A stretch of DNA of 64,000 nucleotides. Origin: Paenibacillus silagei (lineage in GTDB: Bacteria > Bacillota > Bacilli > Paenibacillales > Paenibacillaceae). The first letter of the stretch is position 1, and each line of letters begins with the position of its first letter. Below, piece after piece: positions 9,120-18,383 of this stretch. A program made the translations under genes and the position numbers. Location: contig NZ_JAGGLV010000002.1 in NCBI RefSeq assembly GCF_017874735.1, positions 372,001-436,000 on the forward strand. The letters are read 5' to 3'. Under the pieces are notes generated by a model. That model did no database searches. It worked only from the letters and a program-made list of their open reading frames with translations, and was not told the DNA's origin.

Positions 9120-9266
9120 TTAGGCCCGTTCCTCAATCTCGAAGCCGCTTACACAGCTGCACAGACATTGCTTGAAGCCGGTCTGGACAACCCCCTGCTC
9201 CTTGTTCCCTCTTAATATGTAGGTTTCGCCGCACTGCTTGCAGACAATCCGAACTTTTACTCGCAA
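9120..9266 (-). CDS. Small cysteine-rich (zinc ribbon-like) protein, 48 residues
   Basis: A short reading frame starts at TTG (9264-9266), seven bases after GAGAGGTG, and ends at TAA (9120-9122). The protein begins LRVKVRIVCKQCGETYILRG and has a CxxC pair at residues 9-12 and a CxCxC cluster at 34-38, the pattern of a small metal-binding ribbon. It lies between prsW and ypeB, about 80 bases from each. A different frame over the same bases gives a 68-residue peptide that lacks this pattern. Function unknown. Confidence 0.7.
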   Translation of the reverse strand: MRVKVRIVCKQCGETYILRGNKEQGVVQTGFKQCLCSCVSGFEIEERA

Positions 9267-9344
9267 AAAAAGACACCTCTCTCTCCTTTCTGGAATTCCT
9301 TGCCTTAAGGAACTGCCCTGTAGGATTAAGTGTGTCCATCTCGA

Positions 9345-10040
9345 TTATAGGTTAACCTCTTCCTCACGCTTCAAAAAGCGAAACGGGGAACGGCTGTTGG
9401 CCCGCGCTACCTTCCCCATGCCTCTATACCATAGGACCGCCATCAGGGGCACGATAAACCAGATCCAGTAGTTAGCTGTCGTCGCGAGCAGAAAATCATA
9501 GATTCCATGCCACAGCCAGGGCAGAAGCAATGAAATCAGCAGAATCTTACGGGTCTTGACCCCGCCGGAGAACTTGGCTCTGCCCATATGGTAGCCCATA
9601 ATTACCCCGAACATGGCATGTCCGGAGACTGGAAGCAGCGCCCTTAGAATCATGGTGCCGATTGAAGCATTGCTGTACCATGCATACATTACATTCTCTA
9701 TTGTTGCGAAGCCGAGCGAAATCGCTACGGCATATAGTATTCCATCATAGGGCTCGTCAAATTCGGTATGATTGTAAATCATATGGTACAGCACAAACCA
9801 CTTCAGGGCCTCTTCCACCCCGGCTGAGATCAGAAAGGAATCCACATAAGGACCGCCGTCCAGCCCCAGCACCAGTCCCCTCTGGATAATCATCACAGGC
9901 AGCACGATCATCAGGCCGAGCAGGAACACCTTAAGCACCATATGGAGCGGTTCCTGATCATACTTGTCTTTCAGATAGAAAAAAGTCAGCAGCGCAAGTC
10001 CCGGTGCAACTGCTGACGAAATGACCGATAACAAAAGCAC
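9345..10040 (-). CDS. prsW: Intramembrane metalloprotease PrsW
   Basis: A 231-residue polytopic membrane protease. In B. subtilis PrsW makes the site-1 cut in the anti-sigma factor RsiW and so releases sigma-W. Expected motifs are present: GVEEALKW, SGHAMFG and a late WHGIYDF. The start is GTG (10038-10040), seven bases after GGGAGG. No sigma factor gene is adjacent, so its substrate cannot be told from context. Confidence 0.9.
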   Translation of the reverse strand: MLLLSVISSAVAPGLALLTFFYLKDKYDQEPLHMVLKVFLLGLMIVLPVMIIQRGLVLGLDGGPYVDSFLISAGVEEALKWFVLYHMIYNHTEFDEPYDGILYAVAISLGFATIENVMYAWYSNASIGTMILRALLPVSGHAMFGVIMGYHMGRAKFSGGVKTRKILLISLLLPWLWHGIYDFLLATTANYWIWFIVPLMAVLWYRGMGKVARANSRSPFRFLKREEEVNL

Positions 10041-10115
10041 CGAATAGCCTCCCTTGCGCTAATACCTAATCTCTGCTGAAGCCGTTATGGCCGGACTGGT
10101 ACCTTCCGCTATCTC

Positions 10116-10730
10116 TTATTCCTGGCGTTTGAAATGATTGCACAGCGTCTGAATCGCATTCTCCGCCATAACCGTCTTGCCGTATTCGGCCAGAACAGCC
10201 TGAGTTACCGGAGAGGAATCTCCGAATTCAGCGAGCACGCCTACCAGCCCTGACAGTGCAGCCTCTTCAAATTCCTTCGGATCGAAGTAGAGGTACCATT
10301 TATCATTATAAGAATACAGTTGTCCTTGAGAAGTAATATTGCCGATGAGCACATGAGCCGCTTCCACCAGAACCTCGAAATCGCGGAATGCATATACAAT
10401 GGAGTCGCTTTGTTCAAGAGTAACTTCCATTTCGTAAATCTCTTCAGGCAATTCATCTTCCCCGGCCCCACCGTACTGATGGTGATCATATTTCCCCCGG
10501 GTCACAATAACGACCATGCCTTGCGCGGGCAATGCGAACACTTCCACGGCAAGCGGACCCGTAGCGTCAAAACCAAGCTCGCTGTACGCCTGATCCATCA
10601 TTTCCGTAAAGAGGTCATGCACCTTGGGAACCTCCTGCCACATGTCTTCCTTCTGGATGCCCCGCTCGCTCAGGTCGTCAAAAGTGAGGAAAATCCGTAT
10701 CTTATCTTGACTTAATCGCTCTATTCTCAT
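10116..10730 (-). CDS. mecA: Adaptor protein MecA/YpbH
   Basis: Adaptor that delivers proteins to the ClpCP protease. The start at 10728-10730 is chosen because AGGAGG lies eight bases upstream, giving MRIERLSQDKIRIFLT, the typical MecA N terminus. The 204-residue protein has the usual N-terminal targeting domain and a C-terminal ClpC-binding domain with FEVLVEAAH. Location next to ypbG/ypbD-like genes resembles B. subtilis ypbH; mecA and ypbH paralogues are hard to separate by eye. Confidence 0.88.
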   Translation of the reverse strand: MRIERLSQDKIRIFLTFDDLSERGIQKEDMWQEVPKVHDLFTEMMDQAYSELGFDATGPLAVEVFALPAQGMVVIVTRGKYDHHQYGGAGEDELPEEIYEMEVTLEQSDSIVYAFRDFEVLVEAAHVLIGNITSQGQLYSYNDKWYLYFDPKEFEEAALSGLVGVLAEFGDSSPVTQAVLAEYGKTVMAENAIQTLCNHFKRQE

Positions 10731-10899
10731 GACAGGATCCTCCTTTTGCAAGCTCATTTAATATTAATGTATGATGAGTCCCGAGTAATGAGCCAAAAAT
10801 GGTTACTATGTATGTATGTTATCATTTTGAAGCTACAAATGCACGCAAATAAATATAGATTCAGCCCAATTTGCTGCCCATTATATGTAAAGCCATATT

Positions 10900-10944
10900 A
10901 AAAAAGAATCACTTCAGCGATGCCGGCATCGCCAAAATGATTCT
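10900..10944 (-). terminator. Terminator of the 10962-11348 gene
   Basis: Arms AGAATCA/TGATTCT enclose a second hairpin made from GGCGATGCC and GGCATCGC; six U follow on the minus strand. It lies 17 bases after the stop. Confidence 0.8.
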
Positions 10945-10961
10945 GCAGCGGTTAAATCCGG

Positions 10962-11348
10962 TTACAAACCCGGTATGGCGGTATGAGTATCTTTGAGAAT
11001 CTGCTCGACTTCATGCTTCACATCAGGGTTGCTGCGGATGAAATCCTTCAGCATGTTCAGATTTGATTCTTTGGACTTTAACGGGGAACCCTCTTTATGA
11101 TCGCCACCGCTATGCTCGCCACCGCCGGATACATGAGAGCCTGAGTGTTCATGACTGCTGCCCGCTGCCGTGCTGCCGAAGCCAGTCATGGCCATCCCCA
11201 TAATTTTGTCCTTGGCCTTGTCACCCGCATTATAGGAAGAACCGTTCGAGTGCAGTAAGGCAGACATCATGGCGCTGCGTTTTTTGGACATAATCATACT
11301 GGCGGCTGCACCAATCAGCACCCCGCACAGAAATGACGAAGTATTCAT
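10962..11348 (-). CDS. Small membrane-anchored protein of unknown function
   Basis: A 128-residue protein with an N-terminal hydrophobic segment (about residues 3-17) followed by KKR, then a low-complexity His/Gly/Ser-rich middle (HEHSGSHVSGGGEHSGGDH, about 74-92) and a charged helical end. The start ATG (11346-11348) has AAGGAGG eight bases upstream, so it is probably expressed. The His-rich stretch could bind metal. I do not recognise the family; the layout recalls YtxH-like proteins but is not diagnostic. Confidence 0.6.
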   Translation of the reverse strand: MNTSSFLCGVLIGAAASMIMSKKRSAMMSALLHSNGSSYNAGDKAKDKIMGMAMTGFGSTAAGSSHEHSGSHVSGGGEHSGGDHKEGSPLKSKESNLNMLKDFIRSNPDVKHEVEQILKDTHTAIPGL

Positions 11349-11433
11349 ATCTCCAACCTCCTTGTATGGTAAAATCATGCTTAGTGTTCGCGGAAAGGTA
11401 GCCGCTCATACAGCCAAACAACAAGAAAGCGAG

Positions 11434-12315
11434 ATGAAAAAAGTGGGTAAAGCAACAATAACGCTGCTTTTGGCGGCTTGTCTGCTGTCAGCTTGCAGCA
11501 ACAGTGGAAATACAGGCAGCCAGGCGGCGGAGAAGACGCCACAGCCTGCGGCAGCAACAGAGGCGGCGGAGACAGCCGCATCTCCTGCACCTGAGGTAAC
11601 AGCATCAGCTGCACCTGAGGCAACTGCATCACCGGAGGCCACGCCTGCGGCAGCCAGCGATGCGCAGGTGCCGCTGCTGTATCATATGAACAAGAATTAT
11701 GACATTGTCCCGAATGATCCGATCACGAATAAGAAGGTAGTCCTGCTGACCTTCGACGACGGGCCGAAGGAAGCGGAATTAATCAATCCGCTGATGGATA
11801 CACTGGACAAGCACAAGGCCAAAGCGATCTTCTTCGTCAACGGGTACCGGGTGAAGGAGCATCCCGAGCTGCTGGAGCTGATCCACAAGCGGGGCGGCGT
11901 ACTCGGCAACCATAGCTGGGATCACATCGTGCTGAAGGATAAGCCGGAAGCCGAAGTGAAGAAGCAGATTGAGGATGTTCAAAGAATCGTCAAGGAAATC
12001 ACCGGTGAGACCCCTCACTTCTTCCGTCCGCCGCACGGTGCCGGCGGTGATGTAGGCAAAAAAATCGCTGCTGCAAACGGCATGCTCTATATGACCTGGT
12101 CCAATGGCTCCCTTGACTGGGAGATGAAGGCCAAGGATGCAGGCAAAACGGAGAAGCTGATCAAGAATGTAACCGATCAGCTGCATTCCGGCAGCAATAT
12201 CCTGATGCATGAGCTGCCTTGGACGGTAGAGGCACTTGACACTCTGCTGACTACGCTTGAGGGCAAGGGCTACAGCTTTGTAGATCCGCGCAGCATTGAG
12301 CTGAAGATGCGCTAA
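11434..12315 (+). CDS. Lipoprotein polysaccharide deacetylase (NodB domain)
   Basis: A 293-residue exported lipoprotein. Residues 1-21 form a lipoprotein signal with lipobox LSAC (Cys21); an Ala/Glu/Pro/Thr-rich linker follows to about residue 73. The NodB homology domain then shows LTFDDGP, GNHSWDH and RPPHGAG, the metal and catalytic motifs of carbohydrate esterase family 4. The likely substrate is peptidoglycan or another cell-wall glycan. The ATG at 11434 is preferred because it starts the signal peptide, although its ribosome site is weak. It is transcribed divergently from the small membrane protein gene. Confidence 0.87.
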   Translation: MKKVGKATITLLLAACLLSACSNSGNTGSQAAEKTPQPAAATEAAETAASPAPEVTASAAPEATASPEATPAAASDAQVPLLYHMNKNYDIVPNDPITNKKVVLLTFDDGPKEAELINPLMDTLDKHKAKAIFFVNGYRVKEHPELLELIHKRGGVLGNHSWDHIVLKDKPEAEVKKQIEDVQRIVKEITGETPHFFRPPHGAGGDVGKKIAAANGMLYMTWSNGSLDWEMKAKDAGKTEKLIKNVTDQLHSGSNILMHELPWTVEALDTLLTTLEGKGYSFVDPRSIELKMR

Positions 12316-12332
12316 GCTCTGAATGAACAAGC

Positions 12333-12370
12333 AAAACCGGCTGCCCCGTTAGGAGGGCAGCCGGTTTTTT
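12333..12370. terminator. Bidirectional terminator between convergent genes
   Basis: AAAACCGGCTGCCC and GGGCAGCCGGTTTTTT arms form a 14-bp stem with U-tracts on both strands. It serves the deacetylase gene and the convergent phosphoesterase gene, whose stop lies eight bases away. Confidence 0.9.
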
Positions 12371-12377
12371 GTCATGC

Positions 12378-13250
12378 TTATGGGTTCATCACATTGAATC
12401 TCTGCGATCCGGAATGCTGCTGTCCGCAGCGCAGGGTCAGCACATGCATCTCGGCCGGACTGCGCCAGCGCAGCGGCAGATGCGCCGTACCGAACCCCCG
12501 GCTGATCAGCATCTTCAGCGGCGGGAGACCCGCATTATAGCTCCGTGGGATCTCATACATCCCCGCATTATATTGGCGGTAGAACTCATCGGTATGCCGG
12601 TTCCCGATCAGGGGCAGTACAACCTGGCCTCCATGGGTATGCCCGGCCAGAATCAGGTCAGCCGGAATCTCCTGCTGCCGGGACAGCCAAAGCGGATCAT
12701 GCACGAGGATGATCCGGAAGGCTTCCGCATCCGCCACAGCTGGCAGAGGCCCGTAGGCCTTCTTGCCGCCTTGCCGCGGGAAATCCACCCCGGTCAGAAT
12801 AAACTGCGCGCCGTCCCGCTCAATGACGCAGTTCTCATCCACCAGCAGCCTGGCTCCGCTTCCCCGGATGATGTTATCCACCAGATTGATATTCGCCCTG
12901 TAATCATGATTCCCATGTACGGCATATACAGGCGCAACCGAAGCGGCCAGAGTCATATTGTTCAACAGGCGTTCTATGGAAGCGCCCTTCTCCGTCATAT
13001 CACCGCCCAGGAAGACAGCGTCCACCTTCCCCCACAGCGGGGTCAGCATCTCCTCCGGCAGACGGCGGCGGTGAATATCCGTAATGAGCAGTATCCGGTA
13101 GCCGTCGAACGCGGCAGGAAGCCGGTCCAGTACAATATCCAGATGATTCAACCGTTTTTTGAAGGCAGCAGCAACCATAAGGAGACCCATAACCCCTGCC
13201 CCCCCAAGACTCACACCTAATAGAATCAGGAGCACCGCAGTCAACTCCAT
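12378..13250 (-). CDS. Membrane-anchored metallophosphoesterase (YpbG/YkuE type)
   Basis: A 290-residue protein with an N-terminal membrane segment (about residues 4-28) and a calcineurin-like phosphoesterase domain. Metal-binding motifs are in order: TDIH, GGDMTE, GNHDY, LVHDP and GHTHGG. The family hydrolyses lipid-linked or nucleotide phosphoesters; the substrate here is unknown. It overlaps the end of the small membrane protein gene by ten bases, and the run 14208-12378 looks like one operon. Confidence 0.85.
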   Translation of the reverse strand: MELTAVLLILLGVSLGGAGVMGLLMVAAAFKKRLNHLDIVLDRLPAAFDGYRILLITDIHRRRLPEEMLTPLWGKVDAVFLGGDMTEKGASIERLLNNMTLAASVAPVYAVHGNHDYRANINLVDNIIRGSGARLLVDENCVIERDGAQFILTGVDFPRQGGKKAYGPLPAVADAEAFRIILVHDPLWLSRQQEIPADLILAGHTHGGQVVLPLIGNRHTDEFYRQYNAGMYEIPRSYNAGLPPLKMLISRGFGTAHLPLRWRSPAEMHVLTLRCGQQHSGSQRFNVMNP

Positions 13251-13618
13251 AGGCTGCCCAGATCCGGCGCCCCGTTAATTCCCCACCACAGGAGGAAGCC
13301 CAGCAGCATCAGAAATACAACAATCAGCGAATTGATGAACATTTTGCTGAACCGGATTCTCTCTGACGGATAGCTCTCCGCACGCGAAGGAGTCTGCTCC
13401 CCTTCCTGCTGTGCCGCCTCACGCTCCGGCCTCCCGGAGGCCCTGCGCCCGGATAAGCGCTCCTTTCTGGACAGGGTCCCTGCCACCGGTACCGGACTTC
13501 CCGCACGCTCTTCTGCTGCCCCGGAAGCCGGCTGACGCTTGCCCGCTCTGGCCGGAGGCTGTTGTTCTCTCTTCTGCTGTTTCTGGCGGGACCTTACCCG
13601 GCTTAATTGTTCTGTCAT
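13241..13618 (-). CDS. Small single-pass membrane protein with basic N-terminal region
   Basis: A 125-residue protein: the first ~90 residues are very rich in Arg, Gln, Glu, Ala and Pro, then one membrane segment (FINSLIVVFLMLLGFLLWW) and a short tail. The start ATG (13616-13618) overlaps the protease gene stop as ATGA, with AGGAGGGT just upstream. The family is not recognised. A cytoplasmic disordered domain with a single anchor fits a scaffold or nucleic-acid-contacting role, but nothing proves it. Confidence 0.65.
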   Translation of the reverse strand: MTEQLSRVRSRQKQQKREQQPPARAGKRQPASGAAEERAGSPVPVAGTLSRKERLSGRRASGRPEREAAQQEGEQTPSRAESYPSERIRFSKMFINSLIVVFLMLLGFLLWWGINGAPDLGSLWS

Positions 13619-14208
13619 GATACCCTCCTGTAACGAATAACCATACCGGAGAACAAATCTATAAGGAAATGGCACAATATAGGTGCCCACAGACTGCCCG
13701 AATGGATGTAGATAAGTCCAAGACCATAGCTGCTGAGGAAGACCCAGCCCGTTGGAATCCAGTGCCGCAGATAACGGACATGAATAACAGCAAACAGTAT
13801 ACTCGTCCAGTACGGCCCAAGAGAATGCTGGATCGCTCCGCGGAAGAGCAGCTCCTCACACACCGCAACCACCGCCGAAATGACCACAATATGCCACAGC
13901 GGCCTTTTGCCGAACAGCAGTTCATTAATCCCCCCGTCATCCATGCTGTCTTCAGGAACAATATGGGTCAGCAGGAAGTCAACAGCAAGCATAATAACTG
14001 CAAGGCCAAGGCCCCAGTACACGAAATGTACACTATCCGGAAAATTTAATATGTGAATAGGATTTCTTTTCTGTAATAATATCCATATCAAACCGATAAA
14101 TAAGGTAAGGCCCTGAGTAATGTACAGATTAATGAGTAACAGCTTGTCTGTTAACTGCTGTGGATCGGCCTTTTTAATTTTGATGTCACCCAATTTGAAT
14201 TTTTTCAT
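13615..14208 (-). CDS. CPBP-family intramembrane metalloprotease (YpbD-like)
   Basis: A 197-residue polytopic membrane protein of the CAAX protease/bacteriocin-processing (Abi) family. The diagnostic EELLFRG motif lies near residue 118, followed by a second motif segment (FAVIHVRY) and a final conserved CHFLID. In bacteria these proteases process peptides or regulate membrane proteins; the substrate is unknown. It is the first gene of the three-gene minus-strand group ending with the phosphoesterase. Confidence 0.85.
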   Translation of the reverse strand: MKKFKLGDIKIKKADPQQLTDKLLLINLYITQGLTLFIGLIWILLQKRNPIHILNFPDSVHFVYWGLGLAVIMLAVDFLLTHIVPEDSMDDGGINELLFGKRPLWHIVVISAVVAVCEELLFRGAIQHSLGPYWTSILFAVIHVRYLRHWIPTGWVFLSSYGLGLIYIHSGSLWAPILCHFLIDLFSGMVIRYRRVS

Positions 14209-14275
14209 TATAACCTGCCTGTTCTATAAATGTTTTTACATAAGTTAATTTACCTATACGAAGGAGCACTTAATC

Positions 14276-15181
14276 ATGAACAGCCGTACCTCCCGCACTC
14301 AAATGATGTACACACTAGGTTTTTTGTTTTTTCTAATATCCGCATTCGCTTCATTTTTCACGGGAGTCAAGGTTGGAGCTGACAAGACAGAGGCCAAGTA
14401 TTCACAGCTGAAGGACCACCCGAGCGCCCAGGAATTCTCCGGCTCCTACCAGCAGCAGGATCTTGTCACCTTTTATCATAACGTATTTTTGCCTTACCGG
14501 GAATTCAAGCGCAATTGGAACGAACAGGTGGGCGTTCTTGCCCGCAGCACGGATGCACGCCAGAATGCGGCAACACTGAAGAATCTGAGTATTCTCGCGG
14601 ACAAGCAGTATGATAAGGTAACCCAGGATTCGCTCTTCACCAATTCGCCGATGCTCTATGAATCCCAGCTCAATATTCTTAAGAGTCTCACACTCTTCTC
14701 CCAAGCCTCCAGTAAGGTGACTGCGGGAGCTTCCGGCGCCGAAGCCGCCAAAGTGCTGAGAAGCGACAACTTCACAACCAGTGCCGTGAGATTCGGGCTG
14801 CTCGCCCAGAAGAACTTCTATGATTCCATGCTGAAATGGGGGTCGAAGACCCACCCGTCCATTCCGCAGCAGTCCGGTGAGCTGAAGACACTCTCTTTCA
14901 TTCAGTGGAAAAAAATGCCGCTCTTGCTCAAGAATGCTTCCATCGCCAATATCATGCTCAACCGCGGCATCTACGCCGGATATGATCCGCAGGATATCAC
15001 TGCCAAGATTGATGACATGATCTATTCCGGGACCGCCAGCTCGCTGAAGCTGAATGATATCCAGTCCTCCGTCACCCTGCTCATCTCCACCGGTGCGGTG
15101 CAGGAGCAGGACTTCATCAAGTGGCGGGAACAATATTACGGTAAAGAGATCATGCCGCAGCTCCCTTTCTTCTACGAGTAG
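14276..15181 (+). CDS. Membrane-anchored extracytoplasmic protein of unknown function
   Basis: A 301-residue protein with an uncleaved-looking N-terminal hydrophobic segment (about residues 10-31) and a mostly helical outside domain. The start ATG has AAGGAG eight bases upstream. No family motif is recognised. It is divergent from the protease gene and stands alone before the serA leader. Confidence 0.7.
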   Translation: MNSRTSRTQMMYTLGFLFFLISAFASFFTGVKVGADKTEAKYSQLKDHPSAQEFSGSYQQQDLVTFYHNVFLPYREFKRNWNEQVGVLARSTDARQNAATLKNLSILADKQYDKVTQDSLFTNSPMLYESQLNILKSLTLFSQASSKVTAGASGAEAAKVLRSDNFTTSAVRFGLLAQKNFYDSMLKWGSKTHPSIPQQSGELKTLSFIQWKKMPLLLKNASIANIMLNRGIYAGYDPQDITAKIDDMIYSGTASSLKLNDIQSSVTLLISTGAVQEQDFIKWREQYYGKEIMPQLPFFYE

Positions 15182-15304
15182 GACCAGTTATTGCATCATA
15201 ACGAAATTTACGGTCCACTTCAAGGCGGACCCGCGCAGAAGAATCCTATTGACACACTTGGCATCACCATGTTACATTATGACAAATTAATCAAGCAAAA
15301 CCGA

Positions 15305-15556
15305 TGATGGAACAAAGATTACTTGCAGTCTTCAGAGAGCCGGTGGGTGGTGAGAACCGGTGGCGGACATTAATCTTTAGCGCTCCTGAGATATTGTATT
15401 GAACACAAGAGTAGATACAATCGGATCACTCCGTTACCAGTGTGGCCTTTGCAGGCCAATGAGGCTGCTTCTTAACCGTCGCAGTGAATTAGGGTGGTAC
15501 CACGAGAACTCTCGTCCCTTACTACGGCAGTAGTATGGGGGTTGGGAGTTTTTTTA
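15305..15556 (+). promoter_or_regulatory. T-box riboswitch upstream of serA
   Basis: Leader RNA that senses uncharged tRNA, most likely tRNA-Ser given the downstream gene. The distal stem I signature runs from AGAGAGCCGG to GAACCGG near 15336-15360; an eight-base helix pairs AAAGATTA with TAATCTTT; the T-box AGGGTGGTACCACGAG is at 15491-15506. A terminator with a run of seven or more T ends near 15556. Candidate specifier codons after TAATCTTT are AGC and TCC, both Ser; I could not decide between them. Confidence 0.93.
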
Positions 15557-15732
15557 TTGCCATCTACCCGTGAATCCGGTACTTCTGCATGCTGTTTCTT
15601 TTGTGCGACAGCGCGTTACCCCGTTGTCAAGCTGCTTATTACGCTCTTGTAAGTTCTGGTACTGCGGATTGCCTTACCCGGTGATCCTTGGCATATACAA
15701 TAGCTTTCCCATTTGAAGGAGGACAAGAGACC

Positions 15733-17325
15733 ATGTTTAAAGTATTAGTATCGGATCCGATCAGCGATTTGGGCATTCAGCAATTGATGGACGCAAGCGA
15801 TGTGACTGTAGACAAGAAAACAGGACTAAGTGAAGATGAGCTAGTTGCAATCATTGGCGAATATGACGGCTTACTCGTTCGCAGCCAGACTACCGTGACG
15901 GACAAAATTATCGCCGCCGGTACTAATCTCAAGGTTATCGGCCGGGCCGGAGTCGGCGTGGACAACATCAAGCTGGAGTCCGCCACGCAGCGCGGTGTAG
16001 TAGTTATCAATGCTCCGGACGGCAATACCATTACGACCTGTGAACATGCTTTTGCCATGATGATGGCCTTGGCCCGTCATATTCCTCAAGCCTACGCGAA
16101 GACGATTTCCGGCGTATGGGACAGAAAAACCTTCCTCGGCGTAGAGCTGCGCGGCAAGACACTGGGCGTACTCGGCATGGGCCGGATCGGCAGCGAGGTG
16201 GCCAAGCGCGCCAAAGCCTTCGGCATGAGCATCCTGGCCTATGACCCGTTCCTGACAGCTGACCGTGCAGAGAAAATGGAAGTGAAGCTGGCTTCGGTAG
16301 ACGACATTGTGCGCGGTGCAGACTTCATCACCGTTCACACACCGCTCACCCCGGAGACCCGCCACATGATCTCCCGTCCGCAATTCGAAGTGATGAAAAA
16401 AGGCATGCGCATCATCAACTGTGCCCGCGGCGGTGTCATCGATGAAATGGCGCTGGTAGAAGCGATTGACAGCGGTATTGTAGCCGGTGCTGCGTTCGAC
16501 GTCTTCGAGAAGGAGCCGCCTGAAGCAGACCACCCGTTCCTTACACATCCGAAGATTATCGTGACTCCGCATCTGGGTGCTTCGACGATTGAAGCCCAGG
16601 AGAACGTAGCCATCGATGTATCCGAGCAGGTCCTTCATATCCTGCGCAACGAACCGTTCATCAACGCGGTGAACATTCCGCCGGTTGCACCTAGCGTGAT
16701 GAACAAGCTGCAGCCGTACTTCACCCTCGGCGAGAAGCTGGGCAGCTTCGCTACGCAGATTACGGACGGAGCGATCCGCGAGATCCATGTGGAATATGCC
16801 GGTGATCTCTCGGATGTGGATACCCAGCCGCTTACCCGCTATGTCGTCAAAGGTGTGCTCACCCGCCACTTTGCCGGAGATGTGAACATCGTCAACTCGA
16901 TGCATCTGGCGAAGACCCGTGATGTGAATGTAGTGGTGACCAAGGCTTCCAAAACCAAAGGCTTCACCAACCTCATCACGGTAACACTCAAGGCTGAGCA
17001 TGATGAAGAGCGTCTGGTCGCCGGTACCCTGCTGCAGGGCTATGGCGAACGGATTGTTAAGGTCAACAAGTTCCCGGTCGATATTGCTCCGGAAGGCCAT
17101 CAGGTTGTGATCTCGCATAATGACAAACCGGGTATCATCGGACTCGTCGGCACCCTGCTTGGCGAGAACGGCGTCAATATCGCATCCATGCAGGTTGGCC
17201 GTACGATCATCGGCGGAGCTGCCATTATGCTACTGACCGTTGATAAGGGTGTGCCGAAGGAGGTCCTGGTGAAGCTGGCCGGACTGCCGGAGATCAACAC
17301 CGCTGAGGAGATCATTCTGCTCTAA
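15733..17325 (+). CDS. serA: D-3-phosphoglycerate dehydrogenase
   Basis: First enzyme of serine synthesis, oxidising 3-phosphoglycerate with NAD+. The start ATG at 15733 (MFKVLVSDPI) follows AAGGAGG by about ten bases. The 530-residue protein is the long form: substrate and NAD domains (GVLGMGRIGSEVAKRAKAFG near residue 146, catalytic His in TPHLGAST), then an allosteric substrate-binding domain (about 320-450) and a C-terminal ACT domain (about 455-530). A T-box leader controls it. Confidence 0.97.
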   Translation: MFKVLVSDPISDLGIQQLMDASDVTVDKKTGLSEDELVAIIGEYDGLLVRSQTTVTDKIIAAGTNLKVIGRAGVGVDNIKLESATQRGVVVINAPDGNTITTCEHAFAMMMALARHIPQAYAKTISGVWDRKTFLGVELRGKTLGVLGMGRIGSEVAKRAKAFGMSILAYDPFLTADRAEKMEVKLASVDDIVRGADFITVHTPLTPETRHMISRPQFEVMKKGMRIINCARGGVIDEMALVEAIDSGIVAGAAFDVFEKEPPEADHPFLTHPKIIVTPHLGASTIEAQENVAIDVSEQVLHILRNEPFINAVNIPPVAPSVMNKLQPYFTLGEKLGSFATQITDGAIREIHVEYAGDLSDVDTQPLTRYVVKGVLTRHFAGDVNIVNSMHLAKTRDVNVVVTKASKTKGFTNLITVTLKAEHDEERLVAGTLLQGYGERIVKVNKFPVDIAPEGHQVVISHNDKPGIIGLVGTLLGENGVNIASMQVGRTIIGGAAIMLLTVDKGVPKEVLVKLAGLPEINTAEEIILL

Positions 17326-17344
17326 TTCTTATTTCTTCACAATA

Positions 17345-17397
17345 AAACACTCTTCGGGAGTGCAGGCCCCAGGCCGCGCACTTCCAAAGAGTGTTTT
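17345..17397 (+). terminator. Terminator of serA
   Basis: AAACACTCTT and AAAGAGTGTTTTT arms flank a GC-rich loop; a T5 tract follows on the plus strand. It lies 20 bases after the serA stop and also separates the convergent dehydrogenase gene. Confidence 0.8.
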
Positions 17398-17406
17398 TGC
17401 GTTATA

Positions 17407-18249
17407 CTATGAAATCCGGTAGGCTGGCACCTGCCGGCCATCGGTGTCCGTAAAGCCATATTTCCGTGCCAGGTCCCCTACCTTCTGGGGAGTACCAGTC
17501 ATGGATATCACTTCAGGATCAGCAGCAAGCGCTGCAACTGCCCGTCCGATATAAGCGGTTGATTCAGTGGTCTGAAGACCCTCCTCCTCCTGCCAGTGCT
17601 CCTCATCTGTGCCGAAGCTGTCCAGGACCAGCTCGGTCCGCATCCAGCCGGGAGAGACGGGAATCACCGCGATGCCATCCGCAGCCACCTCTAGGGATAA
17701 TCCGTAGGCCATGCGCACCAGCGCATTTTTGGACAGATCATAATAGAAGTTCCCCGTGTACTTGTACTCGTCCCAGAAGGTCGTATGGATGATTAATTTG
17801 CCCGCCCCCGCTCCTTCCCTGCGCATCAGGGGTACAGCATAATAATTAGTCATTAGCTGCGCCCTCACACCCGCAGTGAACATATGATCCCAATGCTGCA
17901 CCGGCTGCTCCCAGAACGGTTCATTCCCGATAGGGAGAGTATTGCCGCCCCAGACGTTATTGACCAGAATATCCAATCTGCCCTGCTCTGCGCTAATCTG
18001 CCGGATTACAGCCTCTGTCTCGCTGTCATTGGTATGATCACAGCGGATCACGGCTCCGTCCCCGCCTGAGCGGCGGATCTCAGCCAGCACCCCTTCAAGC
18101 GTTCTTGCCTGTCCCTCCTGCGGCATACCGGCATTCCTGCCCGTAATGTATACATAGGCACCAGCCTTCGCCAGCTCCAGTGCAATGCCTCTGCCCGCTC
18201 CCCTGCTCCCGCCTGTTACCAATGCCACTTTCCCTTGCAGATTTGTCAT
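17407..18249 (-). CDS. Short-chain dehydrogenase/reductase
   Basis: A 280-residue classical SDR. Cofactor motif TGGSRGAGRG lies at residues 13-22, NNVWGG stands for the usual NNAG, and the catalytic YDLSK supplies Tyr and Lys; the usual Ser before them appears as Thr in HTTFWDEYKYTG. The substrate is unknown. It is transcribed divergently from a WYL-domain regulator 134 bases away, which may control it. Confidence 0.85.
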   Translation of the reverse strand: MTNLQGKVALVTGGSRGAGRGIALELAKAGAYVYITGRNAGMPQEGQARTLEGVLAEIRRSGGDGAVIRCDHTNDSETEAVIRQISAEQGRLDILVNNVWGGNTLPIGNEPFWEQPVQHWDHMFTAGVRAQLMTNYYAVPLMRREGAGAGKLIIHTTFWDEYKYTGNFYYDLSKNALVRMAYGLSLEVAADGIAVIPVSPGWMRTELVLDSFGTDEEHWQEEEGLQTTESTAYIGRAVAALAADPEVISMTGTPQKVGDLARKYGFTDTDGRQVPAYRIS

Positions 18250-18383
18250 TTGATCCGCTCCCTTTCATCTATCATGCCCGGATTAGATGATCATTTGCGC
18301 TAATCCGTACTCTTGTCTAATATATACCTTATACATGACAACCATTGACATATATAAATAATACATTCAAGGGAGGTTGCAGA

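Noticed and set aside
9133..9339. 68-residue minus-strand protein between prsW and ypeB
   Set aside because: The frame at 9120-9266 has a good ribosome site and a metal-ligand cysteine pattern; this one does not.
15871..17118. Long minus-strand frame (415 codons) inside serA
   Set aside because: Antisense shadow of serA with no ribosome site.
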